Positions 16,609-24,558 of a DNA stretch of 64,000 bases are shown here, one piece after another. The position numbers were made by a program, and so were the translations under genes. Source of the stretch: Variovorax sp. dw_308 (GTDB lineage Bacteria; Pseudomonadota; Gammaproteobacteria; Burkholderiales; Burkholderiaceae_C); the NCBI RefSeq assembly GCF_019207085.1, contig NZ_JAATOM010000002.1:1-64000 (forward strand), given 5' to 3'. The notes beneath the pieces were generated by a model. It was not told where the DNA came from. It ran no database searches and saw nothing but the letters and a program-made list of their open reading frames with translations. How positions within the stretch are numbered: the stretch's first letter is position 1; each line of letters begins with the position of its first letter.

Positions 16609-17076
16609 TCAGGGGTCCAGCTTCTGCAGATGGCCTCGCAGGATCTGCGCCGCCTGCTGGAGCAGTTCGAATTCCTCGTCGGGCAGTGCGTGGCCGACCA
16701 TGTCGAAATGGCTCATGGTGCCCCACAACGCGCCCTCTTCGTTGGTCAAGGGAACGCTGTGGTAGGAAATCACCACGCCCTGGTACGGATGGCCATCCAG
16801 TCGCTTGTCCAGCCGCGAGTCCTCGGTACGGAATGCCTGGTCGCGCAGCACGAACTGGCAGAAGCTGTGCTTGAACGGCACGACCAGCAGGAAATCCGGC
16901 CGCACCTGGTCGAGCTTGTCATGCAGGGCGACGTTGCGAAGCAGCTCCCCCTCGAAGCGATAAATGGCCGTGAAGCGATGCGCGACGCCTTCATTCAGGT
17001 AGGCGAGCGCGGCAGCAAGGCCGCCCTCTTGCGAGAGAAGTCCGGAAAAGGTCGCTGCATCGCGTACTGATTGCAT
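16609..17076 (-). CDS. Single GAF-domain protein
   Basis: A protein of about 155 residues that consists almost wholly of one GAF-like sensor domain: an N-terminal helix (QEGGLAAALAYLN), a central beta-sheet with LVVPFKHSFCQFV, and a C-terminal helix (DEEFELLQQAAQILRGHLQ). A conserved Cys lies in HSFCQFV. The start at 17076 (MQSVRDA) was preferred; an ATG at 17118 would add 14 residues. GAF domains bind small ligands or cofactors and usually regulate another domain, but none is attached here, so it may act in trans. Confidence 0.65.
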   Translation of the reverse strand: MQSVRDAATFSGLLSQEGGLAAALAYLNEGVAHRFTAIYRFEGELLRNVALHDKLDQVRPDFLLVVPFKHSFCQFVLRDQAFRTEDSRLDKRLDGHPYQGVVISYHSVPLTNEEGALWGTMSHFDMVGHALPDEEFELLQQAAQILRGHLQKLDP

Positions 17077-17333
17077 TGGTTCGGGTCCACATTGGGTTCC
17101 GCCGGCGTGGCGCGTCATGGCGCAATTGTGCTTGAACGTGAACTGCCTCTGTCAGCGCAGGAACACGCTGTTCATGGACCGCTCGATCGGGTATTGGACA
17201 GCTGCTTGCACGGCCGGTAGCGTCAGCGGGTGCACCAGAATCTCCTCGGCTCATCCCATGGTCCGCAGGGGTTGGGGCGCGGGGGGAATCCGGCTAAGGT
17301 TGCGGGCACCGTCAGCCTTCGATCGCATGCCCC

Positions 17334-17816
17334 ATGAAGCGGTTCCTTCGTCTCCTCCTGCCGTGCGCCCTGCTCCTCGCGGCCGGCTGCGCCAATCGCC
17401 CCCCGGCGGCGCCGCCCTCGGCGCCGGCCGGCTACTCGACGCTTTCGCCGGAGCAGGCTGAGGACATCGCGATCCATGCGCTCGGCCTCGTCGGTGTGCC
17501 GTACCGCTATGGCGGCAACACGCCGGAAGGCGGCTTCGATTGCAGCGGACTCATCGGCTACGTGTACCGGGCGCGGATGGGCGCCGCGCCGCCGCGCACG
17601 GTGGCACAGCTCGCGGGCTTCGGGCAACCCGCGACGATCGGAGAGCTTCGCGCGGGTGACCTGGTGCTGTTCGGTGGCAGCAGGCCGACGCATGCGGGGA
17701 TTTACGTGGGCGGCGGGCGATTCGTGCACGCGCCATCCAGCGGCGGCGACGTGCGAATGGACCGGCTCGACGGGCCCTACTGGTCGCGACAGCGCGTGGA
17801 GGTGCGCAGGTTGTAG
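17334..17816 (+). CDS. NlpC/P60 (C40) cell-wall peptidase lipoprotein
   Basis: A 160-residue lipoprotein with the lipobox LAAGC (Cys19). The NlpC/P60 domain spans about residues 42-158. The catalytic triad is visible: Cys70 in FDCSGLIGYVY, His120 in RPTHAGIYVG and His132 in RFVHAP. Such enzymes cut peptide cross-links in peptidoglycan, usually between D-Glu and diaminopimelate. It is convergent with a lytic transglycosylase gene 21 bases away, giving two wall hydrolases side by side on opposite strands. Confidence 0.9.
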   Translation: MKRFLRLLLPCALLLAAGCANRPPAAPPSAPAGYSTLSPEQAEDIAIHALGLVGVPYRYGGNTPEGGFDCSGLIGYVYRARMGAAPPRTVAQLAGFGQPATIGELRAGDLVLFGGSRPTHAGIYVGGGRFVHAPSSGGDVRMDRLDGPYWSRQRVEVRRL

Positions 17817-17837
17817 CGAGGAGTCTGGCCGGCCGGT

Positions 17838-19139
17838 TTACCGTGGCTCTCGCAGCCGCTGCAGCACCGCCGCGGTCGGATACCCGTCCGCCGGCAACCC
17901 GACACTGCGCTGGTAGTCGCGCAGCCCGGCGCGCGTCGCCGGTCCCATCACGCCGTCGGGCGTGCCGCTGGCGAAGCCGCGCTGGTTGAGGGCCGTCTGC
18001 AGTTCGGTCATTTCGCTGCGCGTGAGGGCCCTCAGGTCGCGCGGCCAGGGCGATTGCACCCCGGGGCCGCCGGCCAGGCGCTGGGACAGCAACCCGACCG
18101 CCAGCGCGTAGCTCGTCGAGTTGTTGTAGCGCAGGATGGCGCGGAAGTTGGCGCCAATGAGGAAGGCCGGCCCGCGCGCGCCGGCCGGCAGCAGGATCGA
18201 GCTGTCCTGCAGCTCCGGCAGCGGCTGCCCGTCAGTGGACCGCACGCCTTCGGCAGCCCACTGCGCCGCCGGTTGCCGCGCGCTGGGATCTGCACGCCCG
18301 AAGTCGAATCCGGCGGGCAACTGCACCTCGGTACCCCAGGGCTTGCCCGCCTGCCAGCCCGAGCGCGCGAGGAAGTTGGCGGTCGAGGCGGTCACGTCGG
18401 CCATGCTGCCCCAGATGTCGCGCCGGCCGTCGCCATCGGCGTCCACTGCGTAGGCCAGGAAGTTCGACGGCATGAACTGGGTCTGGCCCATGGCGCCAGC
18501 CCAGGAACCGATCATGTGGGCGCTGTCGATGTCGCCCTTGTCGATGATCTTCAGCGCCGCGAGCAACTCGCCACGGGCCCATTCCTCGCGGCGGCCGTCG
18601 AAGCCCAGCGTGGCCAGCGCACCGACGGTCGGCGTGTTGCCATAGTTGCTGCCGTAGTTGCTCTCCATGCCCCAGATCGCGACGATGACGTTGGCCGGAA
18701 CGCCGTAGCGCGCGGCCGCGGCATCGGCCTCCCGGCGGACTTCCTGGAGCTTTTCCTGCCCCGTGGCAATGCGCTGCGGCGACACGGCGTTGTCGAGGTA
18801 GTCCCAGACCGTGCGTGTGAACTCGGGCTGCGCGCGGTCGAGCGGGAGGATGTCGGGCAGGTATTGCGCGTTGTCCAGCGCGGAGCGCAAGGTGGCTTCG
18901 CTGATGCCGCTGGCGCGGGCCGTGCCCCGGAAGTCCGCGAGCCAGCGTGCGAAAGCCTGTCGTCGCGCCGCTTCGTCGGCACCGGCAAGAGCAGGTGACT
19001 TCAGGGTTGGCGCAGGGCGCATGTCCGGCGTCGCAGGGGATGACGACGGTGCTGAAGCGCAACTCGACAGGACTGCGGCCGCCAGCGCAGCCATCAGGCG
19101 CCGGGTGACGCGCGGCAGCGGGAAAGGGGCGGGTTGCAT
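17838..19139 (-). CDS. MltB-type lytic murein transglycosylase with PG-binding domain
   Basis: A 433-residue lipoprotein (lipobox LSSC, Cys27). The catalytic domain spans about residues 60-350, with catalytic Glu159 in IWGMESNYGSNYG, and GQTQFMPSNFLAYA also fits the MltB/transglycosylase fold. A C-terminal PG_binding_1 domain at about residues 372-430 contains LQTALNQRGF and GVMGPATRAGLRDYQ. The enzyme cleaves the MurNAc-GlcNAc bond, producing 1,6-anhydro ends. It acts at the inner face of the outer membrane. Confidence 0.92.
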   Translation of the reverse strand: MQPAPFPLPRVTRRLMAALAAAVLSSCASAPSSSPATPDMRPAPTLKSPALAGADEAARRQAFARWLADFRGTARASGISEATLRSALDNAQYLPDILPLDRAQPEFTRTVWDYLDNAVSPQRIATGQEKLQEVRREADAAAARYGVPANVIVAIWGMESNYGSNYGNTPTVGALATLGFDGRREEWARGELLAALKIIDKGDIDSAHMIGSWAGAMGQTQFMPSNFLAYAVDADGDGRRDIWGSMADVTASTANFLARSGWQAGKPWGTEVQLPAGFDFGRADPSARQPAAQWAAEGVRSTDGQPLPELQDSSILLPAGARGPAFLIGANFRAILRYNNSTSYALAVGLLSQRLAGGPGVQSPWPRDLRALTRSEMTELQTALNQRGFASGTPDGVMGPATRAGLRDYQRSVGLPADGYPTAAVLQRLREPR

Positions 19140-19310
19140 GGGGCGATTCTCTCCTCCGCGGGAACTTGGGCGCCCCGGCGTTCGTCTGAAGTCTCGGCAG
19201 GCGCGCGTTTGCGAGTTTCCGAAGCCCTGTGGTCGAAGAAGCGGCCGCGATCGTCTGTTTCTTTCACCGTGCCATTGACGCCGGCCTGACCGGCTCCGAA
19301 GGAGTGAAAA

Positions 19311-19523
19311 ATGCTTGCACTACGCGGCCTTTTCTTCAGCGGCCTGATCGCCATTTCCGGCGCTGCATTGGCGGCCCAGCCGACCACTGAAACTTCACGC
19401 GAGGACCGCATGAATGCTGCCCAAATGGATTACCAATCCGGCAAGCCCGCCATGACCTCCGCGACCCCGGCGCCGAAGTCCATGCACAGCCAGTCGAAGC
19501 ATCACCCCGAGACGAAGAAATAA
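19311..19523 (+). CDS. Small exported protein
   Basis: A 70-residue product with a very good ribosome-binding site (GAAGGAG) before the ATG. A signal peptide covers residues 1-22 (cleavage after ALAA). The mature part is about 48 residues, polar, rich in Ser, Thr, Lys and His and free of Cys. No family is recognised. It stands between two minus-strand genes, so it has its own promoter, probably in 19140-19310. Confidence 0.6.
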   Translation: MLALRGLFFSGLIAISGAALAAQPTTETSREDRMNAAQMDYQSGKPAMTSATPAPKSMHSQSKHHPETKK

Positions 19524-19531
19524 GAAGCCGA

Positions 19532-20194
19532 TCAGGCCTCGAAATCAGAGTTCCGGATCCGGATCGGCTCGCGGCCGGTCTCGTCGAAGATCTTCCAGGC
19601 CACGACATTGATCGCGACATAGTTCTCTTCGTAGGCTTCGACGGCGCGCGTCGGACCATCCGGGCCGTACACCAGCACGTCGAAGTGCACCAGGAGCGCG
19701 TCCGCCGATATGAACGCCTGGATATCACGCCCCCTGGCGGCGATGGTGAAGGCAACCGCATCGCCCGCCCACGTGGCGCCACCGGGGCCGCCGATGCGAG
19801 GCTGCGTTCGCACGAGCGGGTGCAACTCACCGGGCCCCGTTGTCGCGCCGGCCGCCGTGTCCTCCTCGCGCGGGGGTTGAGGCAGCTCTTCCGCATCGGG
19901 CAGGACCCTGGGAACGTACTCCATCTCGACATCGGCGATCTTGATGATGTCGCCACTCGTGAGCGGCGTGACCGACGTCGCCTTTCCGTTCACCAGCGTG
20001 CCGTTCCTGCTTTCGAGGTCGCGCAAAAGCGCGGCGCCGTCGCCCCGGCACACGATCACGGCGTGATGCTTGCTCACAGCCGCGCGCTCCAGCACGAGGT
20101 TGCATTCGGGATCGCGTCCGACCAAGGTCTCGCCTTCCAGCAGCCGCACGGTTCGGAAGGGTTGACCTTCGATGGTGAGGATCAAGCTGGCCAT
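19532..20194 (-). CDS. FHA-domain protein
   Basis: A 220-residue protein. An FHA phosphothreonine-binding domain covers about residues 1-100, with GRDPECNLVL, SKHHAVI and SRNGTLVNG, which are the conserved GR, SxxH and NG elements. A Pro/Glu-rich linker follows, and the last about 90 residues form a separate domain resembling DUF1488 (EAYEENYVAINVVAWKIF). The start at 20194 fits the FHA beginning; upstream codons to 20353 are not domain-like. It probably reads a Ser/Thr-kinase mark; no kinase gene is in the window. Confidence 0.75.
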   Translation of the reverse strand: MASLILTIEGQPFRTVRLLEGETLVGRDPECNLVLERAAVSKHHAVIVCRGDGAALLRDLESRNGTLVNGKATSVTPLTSGDIIKIADVEMEYVPRVLPDAEELPQPPREEDTAAGATTGPGELHPLVRTQPRIGGPGGATWAGDAVAFTIAARGRDIQAFISADALLVHFDVLVYGPDGPTRAVEAYEENYVAINVVAWKIFDETGREPIRIRNSDFEA

Positions 20195-20384
20195 GTCTCT
20201 CCCAGTACAAAGTACAAAACGGTGATGGGCCGGGTGGCCGCAAGCTTTGTGCCACGCGCGGCATGGTGGCGTAGGCGAGGACCGACGACCCCTGTCCGGC
20301 GATGCCCCCGGGTGCAGTTCCGCTGGCCAATAGCGCGCCGGCTGGAAGCGCATCGAGGAAGGCGTTGCAGCGCAGCGAGTGTGC

Positions 20385-21581
20385 TCAGCGGATCAGGCGA
20401 GGCAGCGCGTACCCGGCGGCGCCAGGCCCCGCGCCGCCCTTCGGGAACAGGCTGCGCCCGAGCCGTTGCGGATCGATCCCGAAGCACTCGCCGGACGCTT
20501 GCGCAATGAGGGCATCGAGGGCCGTCGTCGGCCGGAGGTCGCGGTTTTCAAGCAGTTGGCCGCTTGCGAGCCCTGGCCAGTCGGCCAGCACGCAGCCGCC
20601 TTGCACCGCACCGCCGAGCAGCATGGCCACGGCGCCCGTGCCGTGATCGGTGCCATTGGTGCCATTGGCCGCCGCGGTGCGGCCGAACTCGGTGGCGACC
20701 AGCACCACGGTGTCGGACCACCCGCCGCCCATGCCATCGCGCAATGCGGCGATCATGGCGTCGAGGTTGCGCAACTGGGCCGCCAATCGGGCGTTCTGCG
20801 CGCTGTGGGTGTCCCAGCCGCCGGTCTCGATCATGGCGATGCGCGGGCCGTCCGGGCGCGCCAGGAAGCCGGCCGCGAGCTTGCCGATGCTGGCGCCATC
20901 CTGGCGCGGTCGCACAGCGCCACCCTCCCCGCCCATCGCGATGTCGCGCGTGTCCATGGCCGAGGTCCAGAGCGCGTGCAACTGCGCATCGTTCTGGTAG
21001 AGCTGCGTCACGCGCAGCATCAGGTCGTCGGTGGCTTGCGGCAATGCGGAGGGTGCGTACGAGGCCACTTCCGCCGGGCCGCGCAAGGCCACCGGCACGG
21101 TCGCGGAGAACGCGATGGCCTCCTTGTCGGCACGCGGCAGCAGGCCGACCAGGCGATTGAGCCAGCCGTCCTTGAGTTGGTAGGGCGTCACGCCCCCGGT
21201 TTCCAGCACGTTCTGGCCGTCGAAATGCGAACGGTCGCGGTAGGGCGACGCGACGGCGTGCACAAACAGGGCCTCCCTGGCGGCATGCAACCTGGCGATT
21301 TCGACCAGCGCAGGGTGCAGCGCGAAGCTGCCGTCGAGGTGGATGGCCGTGCCGGGGTCCAGCGCCATGGCGCCGCGAAGGCGTGCGTAGCCTGGGTCGG
21401 CATAGGGCAACAAGGTGTCGAGTCCGTCGGCCGCGCCACGCTGGATGACGAAGACGAAGCGGCGTTCGGCCGCAGCCTTGGCCAACGCGAGGTGGGGTGC
21501 GACGAAGGTCAGCGCGGCGCCGCTGGCCGCCATGCGCAAGAAGTCGCGGCGAGGGTATCGGCGATCGGTCATGACGCTCAT
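20385..21581 (-). CDS. DUF1501 family Tat-exported protein
   Basis: A 398-residue protein with a twin-Arg signal (RRDFLRMAASGAALTF). The rest is the DUF1501 domain, distantly related to alkaline-phosphatase/sulfatase folds, with motifs FVIQRGAADGLDTLLPY, METGGWDTHS-like IETGGWDTH and VVLVATEFGRTAAANG. The ATG at 21581 overlaps the DUF1800 stop (ATGA), and the two families nearly always occur as a pair. The biochemical role of the pair is not established; export and a metal-binding hydrolase-like fold suggest a periplasmic function. Confidence 0.88.
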   Translation of the reverse strand: MSVMTDRRYPRRDFLRMAASGAALTFVAPHLALAKAAAERRFVFVIQRGAADGLDTLLPYADPGYARLRGAMALDPGTAIHLDGSFALHPALVEIARLHAAREALFVHAVASPYRDRSHFDGQNVLETGGVTPYQLKDGWLNRLVGLLPRADKEAIAFSATVPVALRGPAEVASYAPSALPQATDDLMLRVTQLYQNDAQLHALWTSAMDTRDIAMGGEGGAVRPRQDGASIGKLAAGFLARPDGPRIAMIETGGWDTHSAQNARLAAQLRNLDAMIAALRDGMGGGWSDTVVLVATEFGRTAAANGTNGTDHGTGAVAMLLGGAVQGGCVLADWPGLASGQLLENRDLRPTTALDALIAQASGECFGIDPQRLGRSLFPKGGAGPGAAGYALPRLIR

Positions 21582-22993
21582 CTCCGCAGGAATTCGGGGC
21601 ACACGAGCAGCAGCGCCAGCCCGGTGCTTGCGCTTTCGGCCCGGGCGATGGCCTGGGCGCTGGCGTCGCTCAGCGCGTCCCCCGGCAGCAGGCGCGGCGC
21701 GAGCGCGCGCGGGTCGATGCTGTTGCCGGCCAACAAGGCGAGGCGCTGCGCCAGTTCGACGCGGCGCACCAGTGCGTCAGGCGCGGCCCAACTGGCCGCA
21801 ATGTCGTCGTAGCCCGCCGGAGAGCCGGGGCGCCAGACCGGCTGGCCCAACTGGTTGAGCAATTGCGCGCCTTCGGCGTTCTTCAGTTCGTGGCGTCCCA
21901 GTGCACGCAGGGACGACACCGTCCAGTCCCATGGCGTCTTGAACTTGCCCTGGCCGGCGAGCCAGCTTTCGGGCGATTCGATCAGCGTGCGATAGACGCT
22001 CGGCAGGTCGCCACCGCTGCGCTGGAAGGTCGCGGCAAGCCGGTCGACCAGCGCGGGCGGAGGTTCGTCGGCGACGAAATGGCGGGCGAGCTTGGTCGCG
22101 ACATGGCGGGCGGTCGCGGGCGAGACGGCAAGGTCTCGAAGGATCGCCACCCCCTGTGCCTCGCCGCCCTCGGGATAGCGGCGGCCCAGCAGGGTGCGCG
22201 GGCCGGGTTCATGCAGTGCCGGGCGGAACTGGAAGCCGCCGGTGGGTGCATCGCCGGCCGTGCCCATGGGCTGGGTTGCACCCTGCCCACCCTGCCCCGC
22301 GCCCGCCGGCCCCGCCAGGCTCCAGCCGGTGAGCGCCCGCGCGAACTCGGTCACCTCGGCCTGCGTGTAGCCGCTGCGTACGCCCAGGGTGTGCAGTTCG
22401 AGGATCTCGCGCGCCAGGTTTTCGTTCAGGCCACGCTGGAGCTGCGGGTTGCGTTCAGCCACGCGACGCGCGGCCACGCTGTTCGGCCCGACCGATTGCG
22501 CCTGGTCGAGGTAGACCAGCATGGCCGGATGGCGCACCGCGGCCAGCAGCAGGTCGTCGAAGCGGCCCAGCACATGGGGGCGGATCGCCTCTGTTTCATA
22601 CGCCCCGGCCAGGTCGAGCACCAGGGGTTTCTCGACAGAGATGGCGAAATGATTGGCCCAGAAATGCACCAGCCGTTCGACGAAAGCCGCGGGCGTGTCG
22701 AGCGCGCTGGCCAGCCGGGCGTTGACCGCCGCGACGTAGTCCTCGCGCGCGTCGCGGCGCAGCGTCTGGCGTGCGGCCTGCTTGTCGGCCTCGGAGGCGT
22801 CGCGCACCTTGCGTTGCTCGGCCTGGTAGTCCGCCAGCAGCAGTTCCGCGCCGCGCCGGCCCTGCCACGCGGCGGGCTGTGCCTGGTAGCGATCGAACTG
22901 GTCGAGCAGCCAGCGCCGAGGCGCGGACGGCAGCGCTTCATCGGGCCGGGCGCCGAGCCCGAATCGGTTGAGGGCAATGGCGGCGGGGGTCAT
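21578..22993 (-). CDS. DUF1800 family protein
   Basis: A 471-residue helical protein of the DUF1800 family. The signature segments are ALNRFGLGARPDE at the start, VHFWANHFAIS, NENLAREILELHTLGV and HVATKLARHFVAD. No signal peptide is obvious, although partner DUF1501 is exported. It is coupled to the DUF1501 gene by an ATGA overlap and starts 28 bases after the CBS-protein gene on the same strand. Function is unknown; the pair is widespread in proteobacteria and planctomycetes. Confidence 0.88.
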   Translation of the reverse strand: MTPAAIALNRFGLGARPDEALPSAPRRWLLDQFDRYQAQPAAWQGRRGAELLLADYQAEQRKVRDASEADKQAARQTLRRDAREDYVAAVNARLASALDTPAAFVERLVHFWANHFAISVEKPLVLDLAGAYETEAIRPHVLGRFDDLLLAAVRHPAMLVYLDQAQSVGPNSVAARRVAERNPQLQRGLNENLAREILELHTLGVRSGYTQAEVTEFARALTGWSLAGPAGAGQGGQGATQPMGTAGDAPTGGFQFRPALHEPGPRTLLGRRYPEGGEAQGVAILRDLAVSPATARHVATKLARHFVADEPPPALVDRLAATFQRSGGDLPSVYRTLIESPESWLAGQGKFKTPWDWTVSSLRALGRHELKNAEGAQLLNQLGQPVWRPGSPAGYDDIAASWAAPDALVRRVELAQRLALLAGNSIDPRALAPRLLPGDALSDASAQAIARAESASTGLALLLVCPEFLRR

Positions 22994-23021
22994 CGACGAA
23001 ATCCGATGGATTCAGACCTTC

Positions 23022-23459
23022 TCATCCAAGGGCGTCGTTGACCTGCTCATGAAACTCGGTCTGGCTCAGCGCCGTTCCGATTTCCCGCGGCAGCGCGTCG
23101 CGCACCGAGAACACGCCCAGGATCTTCTGGCCCGAGACGAGCGGAATATGCCGGAACCCCCGTTCCAGCATCAGCACCACGGCGTCGGATACGAGCGTCT
23201 CCGGCGGCACGCAAATGGGATTGGGCGTCATGACCTCGCGTGCCGTGGTGCGTTCGGGATCGAGACCTTTGGCCAGCACGCGCGTCATCAGGTCGCGCTC
23301 GGTGAGGATGCCCAGCAGCAGGTCCGGCGGCTCCATGATGAGCACGCTGCCGCAGTTGGCGCGCGTCATCATGCAGGCTGCATCGCGCACGCTGGCCTGC
23401 GGGCCGATGCTGACCACGTGCTTGCGCGGAATGGACTGGAAAACGGTACGTTCAGCCAT
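23022..23459 (-). CDS. Two-CBS-domain protein
   Basis: A 145-residue protein made of two CBS domains (about residues 8-65 and 73-130), with typical LLGILTERDLMTRV and ILGVFSVRDAL endings. Paired CBS domains bind adenine nucleotides and sense energy state. It lies 43 bases downstream of the beta subunit of the 2-oxoacid oxidoreductase, on the same strand, and may regulate that enzyme or report nucleotide level to it. This link is inferred from position. Confidence 0.85.
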   Translation of the reverse strand: MAERTVFQSIPRKHVVSIGPQASVRDAACMMTRANCGSVLIMEPPDLLLGILTERDLMTRVLAKGLDPERTTAREVMTPNPICVPPETLVSDAVVLMLERGFRHIPLVSGQKILGVFSVRDALPREIGTALSQTEFHEQVNDALG

Positions 23460-23502
23460 GGGACGCCTCCTCGATCGGCTCTATGTTGCGGCCGGTTCCT
23501 TT

Positions 23503-24558
23503 TCAACGCAAGGAGGCATTGAGCCGCTCGAGCGCCCGCGCGCCCGGGCAAAGCTCCGTCGGACCCAGCGCGTTGAGCGGCCGGTCGCTGGTGTTGAGCG
23601 CGGTGTGCAGGTCGGTGGCCAGCGGATCGACATAGAGCAGGCCCGTCACCACCTCGCCCATCTGCTGGTGCTTCTGCATGTGGGCCATGGCGGCGTAGCG
23701 GTCGCCGGGGTTGTAGCCAGGGTGCAGGCTGCGCAGGCGCAGCAGCGTGCCGTCATGCTGGCGCACGTCCATCACTTCGCCCGGCGCCATGCTCACGGTG
23801 ATCTCGTCGCGGCTGCTGATGAAGTCGATGCGGCTGACCGCCTCGTTGTGCTCGCGCACGTAGTCGTAGCTCTTGGTGCTGCCGGGGTGGTTGTTGAAGG
23901 CGACGCAGGGGCTGATGACGTCGATGAAGGCGGCGCCGCCGTGGCTGATGGCGCCCTTGATCAAGGGCACGAGCTGCGCCTTGTTGCCGGAGAAGCCGCG
24001 CCCGACGTAGGTGGCGCCCAGTTGCAGGGCCATCGCCACCAGGTCCACCGGGCTGTCGGAATTGATGACGCCCTTCTTGCTTTTCGAGCCCTGGTCCGCC
24101 GTGGCGGAGAACTGGCCCTTGGTGAGGCCATAGACGCCGTTGTTCTCCACGATGTAGGCCATGTTCACGCCGCGGCGCATCGCATGGGCGAATTGGCCGA
24201 GGCCGATGGAGGCGGAGTCGCCGTCGCCGGAGACGCCGAGGTAGAGCAGGTCGCGATTGGCCAGGTTGGCGCCGGTCAGCACGCTGGGCATGCGGCCATG
24301 CACCGTGTTGAAGCCGTGCGATGCGCCGAGGAAATAGTCGGGTGTCTTCGAACTGCAGCCGATGCCGCTGAGCTTGGCCACGCGATGCGGCTCGATGTCC
24401 AGCTCCCAGCAGGCCTCGATGATGGCCGCCGAGATCGAGTCGTGGCCGCAACCGGCGCACAGCGTGGAGATCTTGCCCTCGTAGTCGCGCCGCGTGTAGC
24501 CGACCTTGTTGGTGGCCAGCGTCGGATGGCGCAGCCGGGGCTTGGTGATGTAGGTCAT
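23503..24558 (-). CDS. korB: 2-oxoacid:acceptor oxidoreductase, beta subunit (TPP-binding)
   Basis: A 351-residue subunit binding thiamine diphosphate and a [4Fe-4S] cluster. The TPP motif is GDGD (residues 111-114) to NN at 139-140. Cluster ligands are Cys34 and Cys37 (CAGCGHD), Cys68 (GIGCSS) and Cys218 (ISPCVAFN). It works with the alpha/gamma subunit to decarboxylate a 2-oxoacid, probably 2-oxoglutarate, to the acyl-CoA, passing electrons to an iron-sulfur acceptor. The ATG at 24558 overlaps the stop of the alpha gene. The substrate cannot be told from the sequence. Confidence 0.88.
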   Translation of the reverse strand: MTYITKPRLRHPTLATNKVGYTRRDYEGKISTLCAGCGHDSISAAIIEACWELDIEPHRVAKLSGIGCSSKTPDYFLGASHGFNTVHGRMPSVLTGANLANRDLLYLGVSGDGDSASIGLGQFAHAMRRGVNMAYIVENNGVYGLTKGQFSATADQGSKSKKGVINSDSPVDLVAMALQLGATYVGRGFSGNKAQLVPLIKGAISHGGAAFIDVISPCVAFNNHPGSTKSYDYVREHNEAVSRIDFISSRDEITVSMAPGEVMDVRQHDGTLLRLRSLHPGYNPGDRYAAMAHMQKHQQMGEVVTGLLYVDPLATDLHTALNTSDRPLNALGPTELCPGARALERLNASLR

